Origin: Verrucomicrobiales bacterium
GTDB lineage: Bacteria > Verrucomicrobiota > Verrucomicrobiia > Verrucomicrobiales > DEV007
Direction of reading: 5' to 3'
Assembly: GCA_029940475.1 (NCBI GenBank)
Contig: JAPYUT010000002.1
Coordinates: forward strand, 84,694-148,693
Length of the DNA stretch: 64,000 nucleotides
In this document: piece after piece, positions 27,647-35,949 of the stretch
How the letters are laid out: the number at the start of each line of letters is the position of its first letter
Position numbering within the stretch: the stretch's first letter is position 1
Translations under genes and position numbers: made by a program
Notes under the pieces: generated by a model
Database searches by the model: none
What the model was told of the DNA's origin: nothing
The model's input: the letters and a program-made list of their open reading frames with translations, nothing else

Positions 27647-27880
27647 TTACAAGCCCAGCGGAGTAACTGGCGAGGATGAGGATCCTCCACCAGTCGTATC
27701 TTTAAGGTCTTCAAGTTTACGATGATCTGCTTTTGCTTCTTCCCTCAGGCGCAGGAGATCATCATGTTCGTGCCTCAACGTTGCCTCCAGATCGACAACA
27801 CGCGCAGTCAGCGCATCCAGTTCACTCTTAAGCCCTGCCAAGACTTTACCCTGATCTTCAGGATTATCGTTTGCTGCCAT
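27647..27880 (-). CDS. Small coiled-coil hypothetical protein
   Basis: A 77-residue protein from the ATG at 27880; the frame stays open further upstream but those codons look non-coding. The centre is a heptad coiled coil ('LKSELDALTARVVDLEATLR') and the tail is Gly/Ser/Pro-rich. The length and pattern resemble SlyX-like small coiled-coil proteins, but no specific motif proves that. It lies between htpG and a secreted hypothetical, on the opposite strand to both. Confidence 0.5.
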   Translation of the reverse strand: MAANDNPEDQGKVLAGLKSELDALTARVVDLEATLRHEHDDLLRLREEAKADHRKLEDLKDTTGGGSSSSPVTPLGL

Positions 27881-28053
27881 ACTGTTGCCTTTCGCTAATG
27901 GTCTGCACTCCATCTCATTGAGTTCGGCTGAAATTTCGCCAGTAACTGATTGCCAACAGATTGCTGGTAAAACTCTAAACCACATTGAATTGGCAATGCA
28001 ATACTTAAGTCGCTTAAAATTATTAAATAAACCGATTTACTGTATGGTATTAG

Positions 28054-28911
28054 ATGCGGCGTGCATCACGAATGCTCAATTTGGCAGCCATGCTGTTCAT
28101 TACCCTTTCAGCGCTACCCGCCGGACAACCTTCGCCCTCATGGGCTGCAGCCTTTGGTAGTGGCATCCAACAACCGCACACTGTGCCTGCCAAACAGGGC
28201 AATCATCCCCCAGCGGCAGACAAAGCCAGCCAGACAAACGAAGACCAAAGTCAAACGGATGCAGAATCCCTGGTTGCAACTTTCGCAGCTGCACTGGCAG
28301 CAGGAACAATTGCCTTCACCCCGGAGCAAAAAACTGCAGATGTCGTGAAGATGCTCGCTCAAGGGGTGCGGGGTAGAGGCCGGTTTGCCGACACCCTGTT
28401 CCACGTTGCACAGCTAACTCCATCCCGGCAGGCGACAGCACTTTCCAGGATCATCTACAGGAGGGGACAGTTAAGCATTGCTAATGACGCTTCATCTCTG
28501 CCTGAACGAAAGCCCCGGGCTACAGAAAAACTTGTAATCTTTGCAGACGGCTTGCTAAAAGTGGCAGTCCCCAGGGGCTTCGACGCGACAACCACTGATA
28601 ATGGCGATGTTCTCCTGCATATTAATCAATCCACTCTGATAGTACACCTGGAAAAACTGATCCCCCCCGGACATGATGCATGGAGCGAAATCCGAACAAT
28701 CGCCTCGGAAAAGAGCAGCAACCTGAACCTGTCCGGGAAGAAGGCTTACGTTCTCGCTCCCAACGGGCGGCTCCCAAGGTCAGCCATCATCGGGTTCGGC
28801 ACTGCAATCGTAACCATGAAAATCGATGGTGACCCGGGATCTCCCGGGATCACCAAAATCCGATTTGCTCTGCCAAGAATCATCGAGAGCCTGACCCTTG
28901 TAAAAGAATAA
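28054..28911 (+). CDS. Secreted hypothetical protein
   Basis: A 285-residue protein with an N-terminal signal peptide ('MLNLAAMLFITLSALPAG'); an in-frame ATG 18 nt downstream would give a tighter signal. A Gln/Thr/Ala-rich linker follows. The central part is helical ('FADTLFHVAQLTPSRQATAL') and the C-terminal half is beta-rich with 'LVIFADGLLKVAVPRGFDA'. I do not recognise the family. An AT-rich stretch precedes the gene. Confidence 0.6.
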   Translation: MRRASRMLNLAAMLFITLSALPAGQPSPSWAAAFGSGIQQPHTVPAKQGNHPPAADKASQTNEDQSQTDAESLVATFAAALAAGTIAFTPEQKTADVVKMLAQGVRGRGRFADTLFHVAQLTPSRQATALSRIIYRRGQLSIANDASSLPERKPRATEKLVIFADGLLKVAVPRGFDATTTDNGDVLLHINQSTLIVHLEKLIPPGHDAWSEIRTIASEKSSNLNLSGKKAYVLAPNGRLPRSAIIGFGTAIVTMKIDGDPGSPGITKIRFALPRIIESLTLVKE

Positions 28912-29006
28912 AAGCAATCAATCCGTCAACATCACCCCTTGTAAAAAAAACACCAAAAGTAATATTTCCGCTTGCCTCGCTGCCACGCTTTTTTTATTTT
29001 TCAAAG

Positions 29007-29459
29007 ATGCCCACCGGGAGAATTTTCATCACCTTTAGCGCACTACTCCTGCTTTCTGGCTGCACAGGATTCCATTATCAGTGGCTTCATTCCAAGGGGC
29101 ACTTTCCTCAATCCGGCCCCGCTGACATTGAGGGCCTGTGGAGCGGTTCATGGGAGAGTTCAACAACCAAGCATAGCGGAAAATTACGCTGCGTGGTGCG
29201 CAAAGCTTCTCCGGACTCCTACAGTTTTCACTACCGGGCAACCTGGGCGCGTATCATCAGCGGGAACTTTAAGATTAACTGCACCGTAAACAGCGACAAC
29301 GAAAAGTGGCGGTTTTCCGGGAAAAAGAACCTGGGAATCCTTGGCGGGAAGTTCTCCCACCATGGCACCGCGTCATTGAATGAAATTCAGGCGACATACC
29401 ATTCTGAACAGGGTGACGAAGGCACCTTTGAACTCCATCGTCCAGCCAAACCACAATAG
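29007..29459 (+). CDS. Lipoprotein of unknown function
   Basis: A 150-residue protein. The N-terminus 'MPTGRIFITFSALLLLSGCTG' has a lipobox LSGC. The mature part is a small beta-rich domain ('IEGLWSGSWESSTTKHSGKL', 'GILGGKFSHHGTASLNE') resembling lipocalin-like or beta-barrel lipoproteins in which strands end in Trp/Gly. It is probably membrane-anchored in the periplasm. It converges on the PilB gene. Confidence 0.7.
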   Translation: MPTGRIFITFSALLLLSGCTGFHYQWLHSKGHFPQSGPADIEGLWSGSWESSTTKHSGKLRCVVRKASPDSYSFHYRATWARIISGNFKINCTVNSDNEKWRFSGKKNLGILGGKFSHHGTASLNEIQATYHSEQGDEGTFELHRPAKPQ

Positions 29460-29498
29460 GCCTACAGCAGAATCATTGCCGCTGTCCCGAAATCCTCA

Positions 29499-31712
29499 CT
29501 ACATTGCCCCAAAATGCGCAAGTTTGCTGATTTCATCCATCGTCGTGTTGCCACCGACCACTTGAAACATCCCTTCCTGGTATAATGACAACACCCCTAA
29601 TTTCGCCGCCTCCTTGCGCATATTAGACATCGGTTCCCCACTTGATATCATCTCGGCCAAATCCGCTCCCACTGGACACATCTCCATCAACGCCACCCTT
29701 CCCAAATAACCGTTGCCGCTGCACTCGTCACATCCCTGAGCCTCAAATATAGGCTCCTCCATTGGTGCAGTTATAATGCCGTTATGGTAAAAATATTCCT
29801 GAAGTTTTCTGGGAGCAGGAATGGGTCGCTTGCAATAATTGCAAAGACGCTTGACTAGGCGTTGCGCTTGGCTCAATGCCAGTGCATCAGCCAGCAGGTA
29901 AGGTTCCACCCCCATTGAAATCAGGCGAGAAACCGCGCGTAACGAATCATTAGCGTGTAATGTAGTGAGAACAAGGTGACCGGTCAGCGCGGAATTAATA
30001 GCCGCTGTCGCGGTCTCTTCGTCCCGCGATTCACCAACCAGGATAACATCAGGGTCTGCGCGTAAAAGTGCACGCAATCCAGTGGCGAAATTAATCCCGT
30101 GGAATTCATCGGTCTGCGTCTGGTTAATTCCCTCAATCTCGTATTCAATGGGGTCTTCAATCGTGTGTATGTTTAAATCAACCTCATTGATCGAGTTAAT
30201 AAAGGCATAGAGTGTTGTCGTTTTTCCTGAACCGGTAGGGCCGGTAACCAATACCAGGCCCTGGTCACGCTTCATCCCCGAGTTCACAATGCTCAGTTGC
30301 CGGTCAGAAAGGTTCAGTTCACTGAGTTCCTTAATGCCGTCCTGTTTGTCCAGGAAGCGCATCGTGAGTTTCTGATTCTCCTTGCGGCAGGGAACAGCGG
30401 AAACACGGACATCAATCCGTTTCTGCCCGATCTTTAACCCAAACCTGGCATCCTGAAGATCCTGATGTTGATGCCCCATGTTGGAGTAGTTCTTAAACAG
30501 CGCAATGAATCGCGGTAACTGTTCCTCGGAACAGGAGTGGATGACTTTTAAGCTCCCGTCAACACGGGCACGAAAGCGCGCCGTGTTGAAATATTTTTCA
30601 ACATGAAGGTCACTTCCGCGACTGGTAATCGCCCGGTAGAGGATCCATTTAAGAACATCTTCCGGTGCCGTGTTCGGGTTGGCGGGATTAACTGCAGCCA
30701 TGTCCCCCGGATCAATCTCGACGAGATTCTGATCTTCGGAATAATAAAGCTCACCGGTCTCGACTGTTGCCTGATTACTTACTCCCTTGCCCCGATTTCG
30801 GACAATTGCCGCGCGGATGGCATCACTGTCAGCAAGCACGGGAATGATCTCAATGGATTCATGCCCCGCCGACAACCACTCATCCTCGAAGGCATGGACA
30901 GAAGGAGATTCCGAAAGCAGGTACATTACCCCCTCGCCCTCAAACATCGGGAAAACCTCATGCTTCTCCAGTAACTGGTCGGGAAAGGTGGTCTGCGAAG
31001 GCGCCTCGTCCGGGTTGAAACACGCTTGCCGCGTCAGCATATAAACAAAGCCAATGCCATAGTGACGCGGCAATCCTTTGTAATCACCTGGCCGCTGAAT
31101 ATCAATCGCCTGGTTCTCAGAAACCAGAACCTCCCACTTCTCCTTTTCCGATGCGCTGAGAGGATAATTACACACAAACCAATCAAGAATTGAATGTGGT
31201 GTCGAATTGGGAAGCGGCGGAGCCAGTCCTTCGACAGCACCGGTATGCCTGAGTGGCTTGAAATTCATTCTCGCCCGGAAATCCTCACGAATGGAGGCAT
31301 AAACATCCCTCTCAATAACGACACGAACGCAAAGGAAATCAGGAATGCCCCAGGTCTCCGGAGAAGAGGGATTATAGTGACCAAGAATCAGGAGCGGCCC
31401 CAAGGTGGCTACCGGCATCCATGGTTCCTCCGCCTTCGATACCCTTCCCAATTTACGCAACATGCTCTCGGCATCAACCGGGCAAGCTGACCGGGGCAAC
31501 TTGACTGGAAGCAATCCGCTACGACGGGCAACCTGTTCAATAGGCAACTCCTTCCCGGATAATGAAGCCGATGGTTCCGGTGCGGCTACTTGCTGGGATT
31601 CTGGGGTTTGCAGCGATCGCTGCAACGGATCCACTGCAGGAACAATTCCTGCCGTCCGGCTTTCGCCGGTTGCTCCTGTGTGGTCTGGATCAAGCATTTG
31701 AACGGGCAGCAC
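29499..31712 (-). CDS. pilB: Type IV pilus assembly ATPase PilB / GspE-type
   Basis: A 737-residue cytoplasmic extension ATPase. The N-terminal 330 residues form a long GspE-N/MshEN-like region. The motor has Walker A 'GPTGSGKTTTLYAF' near residue 492, an Asp box in 'HTIEDPIEYEI', Walker B 'DPDVILVGESRD' (the usual GEIRD reads GESRD) and a His box in 'TGHLVLTTLHANDS'. A tetracysteine zinc site follows (CNYC near 622, CDEC near 661), as in PilB/GspE. It is the last gene of the pilus locus and starts 6 nt after a prepilin gene. Confidence 0.93.
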   Translation of the reverse strand: MLPVQMLDPDHTGATGESRTAGIVPAVDPLQRSLQTPESQQVAAPEPSASLSGKELPIEQVARRSGLLPVKLPRSACPVDAESMLRKLGRVSKAEEPWMPVATLGPLLILGHYNPSSPETWGIPDFLCVRVVIERDVYASIREDFRARMNFKPLRHTGAVEGLAPPLPNSTPHSILDWFVCNYPLSASEKEKWEVLVSENQAIDIQRPGDYKGLPRHYGIGFVYMLTRQACFNPDEAPSQTTFPDQLLEKHEVFPMFEGEGVMYLLSESPSVHAFEDEWLSAGHESIEIIPVLADSDAIRAAIVRNRGKGVSNQATVETGELYYSEDQNLVEIDPGDMAAVNPANPNTAPEDVLKWILYRAITSRGSDLHVEKYFNTARFRARVDGSLKVIHSCSEEQLPRFIALFKNYSNMGHQHQDLQDARFGLKIGQKRIDVRVSAVPCRKENQKLTMRFLDKQDGIKELSELNLSDRQLSIVNSGMKRDQGLVLVTGPTGSGKTTTLYAFINSINEVDLNIHTIEDPIEYEIEGINQTQTDEFHGINFATGLRALLRADPDVILVGESRDEETATAAINSALTGHLVLTTLHANDSLRAVSRLISMGVEPYLLADALALSQAQRLVKRLCNYCKRPIPAPRKLQEYFYHNGIITAPMEEPIFEAQGCDECSGNGYLGRVALMEMCPVGADLAEMISSGEPMSNMRKEAAKLGVLSLYQEGMFQVVGGNTTMDEISKLAHFGAM

Positions 31713-31718
31713 GCCACC

Positions 31719-32219
31719 CTAAGCTCCCACCGGGACAAAATCATCAGGAAATGTGTAATTTAAACTATAGTCAGAAGCATCAAACTGAACCTTAATCCCG
31801 CTGCCTGAGACACCCGGGGCAAGCACAGTAAACACTTTACCGTTCCAGCGTAGCCGATACTCACCAACATCAGAATTGCCCACAGGGTGCCAGTTCTGCG
31901 GGACAAAGGGGGCACCCGGAACAAGGTTGGATGGATCACGCCACTGTAGCGAGCGCACAATTGCAATTTCATCATCCGTAATGCTGTTGTCAGCAGGAAG
32001 ATTAAACTCGTAGTTCACTTGGGAATGTTTCTTCAGGCCATTATTGAGTACCGTTGCGACATCTTCAGCTACCACAGACCTCGAAGCATCAAGAGTCCCT
32101 CCAAAATAAGTGATTGCAATGGAGGTAATGACAGCCAGCACAGCAACCGTAACGATCATTTCAACGAGGCTGAAGCCACGATTCCCGCGACACTCTTTAG
32201 TGCAGGTGCAAATTCTCAC
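31719..32219 (-). CDS. Prepilin-like protein (class III signal, G|FSLVE)
   Basis: A 166-residue minor pilin or pseudopilin. The leader ends 'GNRG' before 'FSLVEMIVTVAVLAVI', with Glu at +5 and a 20-residue hydrophobic helix. The C-terminal domain contains 'LRWNGKVFTVLAPG'. A Cys-containing leader (CTCTKEC) is unusually long and rich in cysteine. It is followed after 6 nt by pilB. Confidence 0.85.
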   Translation of the reverse strand: MRICTCTKECRGNRGFSLVEMIVTVAVLAVITSIAITYFGGTLDASRSVVAEDVATVLNNGLKKHSQVNYEFNLPADNSITDDEIAIVRSLQWRDPSNLVPGAPFVPQNWHPVGNSDVGEYRLRWNGKVFTVLAPGVSGSGIKVQFDASDYSLNYTFPDDFVPVGA

Positions 32220-32292
32220 GCTTTTCTCCTCTCACAAACATTTAACAACCGCCCAAAACCCCTTTCCCGATTGCCTCTTCTCGAATTTTCTC

Positions 32293-32676
32293 CTAGTAAA
32301 AAATTATTCCTCCTGGCCCACTCAGCGGCATTTTAGATACGGTTACTATGCTGCCCGGGAGATTAATTGAATAGCCGCTCGGCATGTAATCACCGATCGC
32401 CGCAGGCGCAAACGCAAGGTACGAAGCCAGCAACGAATATCGCGTCTGGTCACTGGTCTGAGACGCCCAGTTACTGGTAGCATTCGTCCTGCCGTAGGAT
32501 TGGATATAGCTAACCAGTGCCAGATTCATGGCTTCAGCACGGGAGATGGCGAGATTGGTCTCACTGTCCTGTTTTACTGCGATGATATTGGGTAGCGCCA
32601 AAAAAGTAATCACTCCAATGATTGCCACTGCAGCCAACACTTCCACCAGTGAAAATGCACGTTCTGTTTTTTTCAT
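32293..32676 (-). CDS. Prepilin-like protein (A|FSLVE)
   Basis: 127 residues from the ATG at 32676, preceded by a purine-rich stretch. The open frame continues another 76 codons upstream but overlaps the preceding pilin gene and would bury the signal, so it is rejected. The leader 'MKKTERA' precedes 'FSLVEVLAAVAIIGVITF'. The residue before the cleavage point is Ala rather than Gly. The C-terminal domain is short and Ser/Tyr-rich. Confidence 0.82.
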   Translation of the reverse strand: MKKTERAFSLVEVLAAVAIIGVITFLALPNIIAVKQDSETNLAISRAEAMNLALVSYIQSYGRTNATSNWASQTSDQTRYSLLASYLAFAPAAIGDYMPSGYSINLPGSIVTVSKMPLSGPGGIIFY

Positions 32677-32734
32677 CTTTACTCTCTGCTCCGTCTGGGT
32701 GCTATATGTGGGGGGCGATCTTCTGCTCGAAATT

Positions 32735-33286
32735 CTAGGGATAAAGCTCGACTTTGGGATACGGGCTCCTCTTTCCTGCTCCCGGCAAACTCCAGGCGGA
32801 CAACTCAATATGCTGGCCGGTCTTAGCCATGGCTCCGCTTTGTATCTTGGTAAAATCCGAACCCGGGGAGGAATCAGCAAGATGACGGTAAGTATCATCA
32901 TCAAGGTAATCCTTGATCAACTCAAGCCGCCCGACAATGTCGCCGTTGCTGCGCGATTCACGGGGATTACTTGGACTGTCGGTCCAGTAATTGGTCGCAT
33001 AATTGTATTTATTACGCACATATCCGACAGTGCGTTCATATCGGCGTGAAGGATTGTTTGCATCCGGAACCTCAAATCCACCGACTTGCCCAGAAATCCA
33101 GTTATTAATCGCCGACTGCAGGGTAGCCTGCTGTTGTCGCGCCATGACATTGCGCGAATCCTGCGCGGCATTTGAAAATGAATTAATGACCAACGCTGCC
33201 ATGATCGAGATAATGGCCAGGACAAGAAGAAGCTCCACCAGAGAGAAAGCTTTATTGGCTCTGGATACTGAAAGTTTCGTGATCAT
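32735..33286 (-). CDS. Prepilin-like protein (A|FSLVE)
   Basis: A 183-residue minor pilin. The leader 'MITKLSVSRANKA' precedes 'FSLVELLLVLAIISIMAAL'. Ala stands at -1 and Glu at +5. The globular part is polar and Asn/Arg/Tyr-rich. It begins 101 nt after the major pilin gene, beyond that gene's terminator, and so depends on read-through or its own promoter. Confidence 0.85.
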   Translation of the reverse strand: MITKLSVSRANKAFSLVELLLVLAIISIMAALVINSFSNAAQDSRNVMARQQQATLQSAINNWISGQVGGFEVPDANNPSRRYERTVGYVRNKYNYATNYWTDSPSNPRESRSNGDIVGRLELIKDYLDDDTYRHLADSSPGSDFTKIQSGAMAKTGQHIELSAWSLPGAGKRSPYPKVELYP

Positions 33287-33320
33287 CAGGTCGCGATGCC
33301 CAGGATTTTTTAAAGCTATT

Positions 33321-33356
33321 TGTTAAGAAAGGGCTCCCCGGTTACCCGGGGAGCCC
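33321..33356 (-). terminator. Rho-independent terminator of the major pilin gene
   Basis: On the minus strand: GGGCTCCCCGG, loop GTAA, CCGGGGAGCCC, then TTTCTTAA. An 11-bp perfect GC-rich stem is followed by a T-rich tail, 31 nt after the pilin stop. It probably sets a high pilin to minor-pilin ratio by partial termination. Confidence 0.85.
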
Positions 33357-33387
33357 TCGCGTGAATTGATAATTCAATTTACTCCTG

Positions 33388-33786
33388 CTACGATGAACTC
33401 GGAGAATAAATGATCATCTTGGCGTAAGAATCATACGAGAGATGCTGTGCTGCATTTGCCTTCTCGGTTTCACTTACGTTTGGCACCTTAAAGAGCGTGG
33501 TATCAAAGCCTGAATCAGCACTCCCGAAAACACCGCTGTCTACCAGGTCGTCGACAATATCGGCAACTGAAGTGGACTCAAAGGTGGCGCCGGCAGCAAC
33601 CGCCGAGGCACACACTGAGGCGAGGCTCTGGGCATTGCGCTTGGCTTTGCTGGCATTGGCTTGACTAGTGATGTTCCCGATAGTCGGAACCGCGATAGCG
33701 GCAATGATGCCGATAACCGCGATGACCACGAGCATTTCAACAAGGCTGAAACCAGCCTTCACGTTTTTGACAAGATTCGTCTTCAT
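33388..33786 (-). CDS. Major pilin-like prepilin (G|FSLVE)
   Basis: A 132-residue protein. The leader 'MKTNLVKNVKAG' precedes 'FSLVEMLVVIAVIGIIAAI', with the usual Pro at about +22 ('AVPTIGN'). It is the only pilin here with its own upstream promoter region (351 nt) and a strong terminator, hence the inference that it is the major subunit. The small Ser/Ala/Asp-rich C-terminal domain lacks a Cys pair. Leader and helix are a textbook class III signal for PilD-type processing. Confidence 0.87.
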   Translation of the reverse strand: MKTNLVKNVKAGFSLVEMLVVIAVIGIIAAIAVPTIGNITSQANASKAKRNAQSLASVCASAVAAGATFESTSVADIVDDLVDSGVFGSADSGFDTTLFKVPNVSETEKANAAQHLSYDSYAKMIIYSPSSS

Positions 33787-34137
33787 TTTATTATTGCTGT
33801 TTTTAATTAATTAGGTTGTTCTGCTCCCGATTATCACGGGATATATGGATATTATAACAAATATGGAATTATTCAAGTATAATTTATAATTATTATAATT
33901 TAGAGAACTTCCACATCTTAAGATTTTAGATATCTCGATTATAAGTTGATAACCAAAGAGTTATAATTGAGTTTCTGCTTAGCTTTGAAATATCCCCCCA
34001 TTATTGTCTAACTTCTGATATTCTATTCCCTGGGGACAATCTCCCTCAGGATCGAGGAGGGGAAGCAAGCACCTCAGGAAAACTCAATGCTCACTCCCCT
34101 GCTTTGACCTCTGCTGTCAAAATGACTTACCCTGCGC
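33787..34137. other. Very AT-rich intergenic region upstream of the major pilin
   Basis: 351 bases without a gene, between pilC and the pilin gene. Its pilin-proximal half is extremely AT-rich with several TATAAT-like strings; a candidate promoter is listed separately. A small CCCG/CGGG hairpin lies at 33826-33840 in the presumed leader. Confidence 0.6.
33851..33876 (-). promoter_or_regulatory. Candidate promoter of the major pilin gene
   Basis: On the minus strand: TTGAAT (33876-33871), 14 nt, TATAAT (33856-33851). The -10 is perfect but the spacer is short for sigma-70. The leader would be about 57 nt. The giant prepilin gene has the same arrangement. Confidence 0.35.
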
Positions 34138-35418
34138 TTATCGTTGCTGGGTCAAAGGCGGCTTGCCCGGGCCCTTGGCCTTGCCCTTGTCATTGGAACC
34201 GGGGAGCATGACCTTCCCAAGACTGAAAATCGGTGAGTAAATAGCGTAAATAAGAAAGCCTACGAGAACTCCGAGCACGAGAATCGTAACCGGTTCAAGC
34301 ACCTTATCGATTTGGTTGGCAATATTATCCAGTTCTTCTTCGTAATCATCGGCAATCTCGTCAAGCATCTCGGTCGCAGACCCGGTTTCGGCAGCAATCT
34401 CCATGATTCCGCATACGGTGCGACCGTCATCTCCCAGCCAGTGTGATTCCATCAGGAAACTCTCCGACATGCTCAACCCATCGTTAATATGCTCACGAAC
34501 ACGCTCAAAAAATTCCTTGTAGTATATATGGGGTGCACTCTTTGCGGTGATTTTTAATCCGGTGTTGATCCTCACCCCCGATTCAAGCAACAGGGCGAGA
34601 CATCTGAAACTTACCGCAGCAGCTGACTTGCGAACAATCCCGCCAAGCGTCGGTGTATGTGCAAATACCTTCTGGACCCTTGGGTTCTTTATGATCTTTC
34701 CCCAGTTCTTGAACAAGAGCCAGAGCCCCCCAAATGGTATCAGCAGCATGTATGGCTGATGAATGAGGATCGAAGATAACTTCATCATCATCCTGGTGGC
34801 TCCGGGAAGCTTGGCGCCAAGATCCCCATAGAGCTTCGAAACCGCAGGAACCAGAGTGTAGCTCATGGTGATAATCACAGCTACGCCCATCGTCATCACT
34901 ATCCCCGGATAGATCATTCCCTTCTTGAGCTTCTTGATAATTCGTACCGTCTTTTTGCTGGATTTTCCAATCTGGGCAAAAATCTCAGGTAACCGCCCGG
35001 ATTCCTCACCCGCCTTAATGAGTGCGATGACTTCCGGGCCAAAAGCATCAGGAAATCTTGTCAACGCATCACTGACCTTGTCACCAAGTGATATCTGATA
35101 TGCAACCTCTGCAATAATTCCCCGGTAAACAGGGGATTTCACACGGTTAGCCTGCAGTTCGAAACTCTTGATTGTTGAAATGTTTCGCTCGAGACAACGC
35201 GCAACTCCGGCAAAAAGCGCAGCGCGATCCTCCATATTCCCCTTCTTCATCGTCAGGCGATGCACTATCTCGTCTGCACCGCTGATATTGGTAACCTTGG
35301 CATGTTCGTTAGCAGCCTTACCGGCACCCAAAATAGCCTTGTCATCAGAATCCGTATCAACAATGACGAGACTGGTTCGCCCGGTATTAACATTGCAAAG
35401 CGCGACTTTCTTCAGCAT
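34138..35418 (-). CDS. pilC: Type IV pilus inner-membrane platform protein PilC / GspF
   Basis: A 426-residue polytopic protein with two GspF repeats and hydrophobic segments in about the expected places ('GIVMTMGVAVIITMSYTLVP', 'YMLLIPFGGLWLLF', 'VTILVLGVLVGFLIYAIYSP'). Conserved features include 'IKAGEESGRLPEI' and, in the second repeat, 'IMEIAAETGSATEMLDEIA'. PilC couples the PilB and PilT motors to the growing pilus. It ends with a Lys/Gly/Pro-rich tail. It lies 48 nt downstream of a prepilin gene. Confidence 0.93.
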   Translation of the reverse strand: MLKKVALCNVNTGRTSLVIVDTDSDDKAILGAGKAANEHAKVTNISGADEIVHRLTMKKGNMEDRAALFAGVARCLERNISTIKSFELQANRVKSPVYRGIIAEVAYQISLGDKVSDALTRFPDAFGPEVIALIKAGEESGRLPEIFAQIGKSSKKTVRIIKKLKKGMIYPGIVMTMGVAVIITMSYTLVPAVSKLYGDLGAKLPGATRMMMKLSSILIHQPYMLLIPFGGLWLLFKNWGKIIKNPRVQKVFAHTPTLGGIVRKSAAAVSFRCLALLLESGVRINTGLKITAKSAPHIYYKEFFERVREHINDGLSMSESFLMESHWLGDDGRTVCGIMEIAAETGSATEMLDEIADDYEEELDNIANQIDKVLEPVTILVLGVLVGFLIYAIYSPIFSLGKVMLPGSNDKGKAKGPGKPPLTQQR

Positions 35419-35466
35419 TATATTCTCTCTCGTTAGTAGCGTAACAACTACGAATGAAACTGGTCT

Positions 35467-35949
35467 CTAGGAACCAGTGCTCGGGCGCAGTGCGGTAATC
35501 ACTGGAAGTTTGCGCTTTGATGCTTCACCTCCAGGTCCACCGGACCATTTCCCCTCAGCCCAGAGCGCATTGGAAGCACTGGTGTTGAAAACAATATCAA
35601 CCTTAGCCCTGTCCATTGAGCCGACACCAGCCACCGGCAACTGATCCTCGATAATTGATATGCTGGATAATACAGGATCGGGCGGGAGAATACGGACAAT
35701 TTCCTCCGGGCTTAACCCAAGGCTATAAAGACGCGCGGCATTTTCACCAATTGCCACTGCACGGGCAATACGGTGTCCTGTCTCCTCCTGAGAAACAGTT
35801 GCCAAACTCAATGAGAGTGCAGCCCCAACACCAAGAGCAATAATGCCGCAAGCGGCAAGAACTTCAACCAGGCTGTATGCAGCGCAGTTCAGTTGCCGCC
35901 GACAATTCAACCTCCTCATTGAGCACTTAATGTTCAGTTTCATTCTCAA
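35467..35949 (-). CDS. Minor prepilin-like protein (A|YSLVE, PilV/GspI-like)
   Basis: A 160-residue protein. The leader has many Arg/Cys residues and ends 'CAA' before 'YSLVEVLAACGIIALGVGAA'. Both -1 (Ala) and +1 (Tyr) differ from the consensus, but Glu +5 is kept. The leader start is uncertain because ATGs occur at residues 1, 3 and 11. It overlaps the upstream gene by 4 nt. Confidence 0.78.
   Translation of the reverse strand: MRMKLNIKCSMRRLNCRRQLNCAAYSLVEVLAACGIIALGVGAALSLSLATVSQEETGHRIARAVAIGENAARLYSLGLSPEEIVRILPPDPVLSSISIIEDQLPVAGVGSMDRAKVDIVFNTSASNALWAEGKWSGGPGGEASKRKLPVITALRPSTGS

Noticed and set aside
32677..32904. N-terminal extension of the 127-residue prepilin
   Set aside because: It would place the class III prepilin signal in the middle of the protein and overlap the preceding pilin gene.
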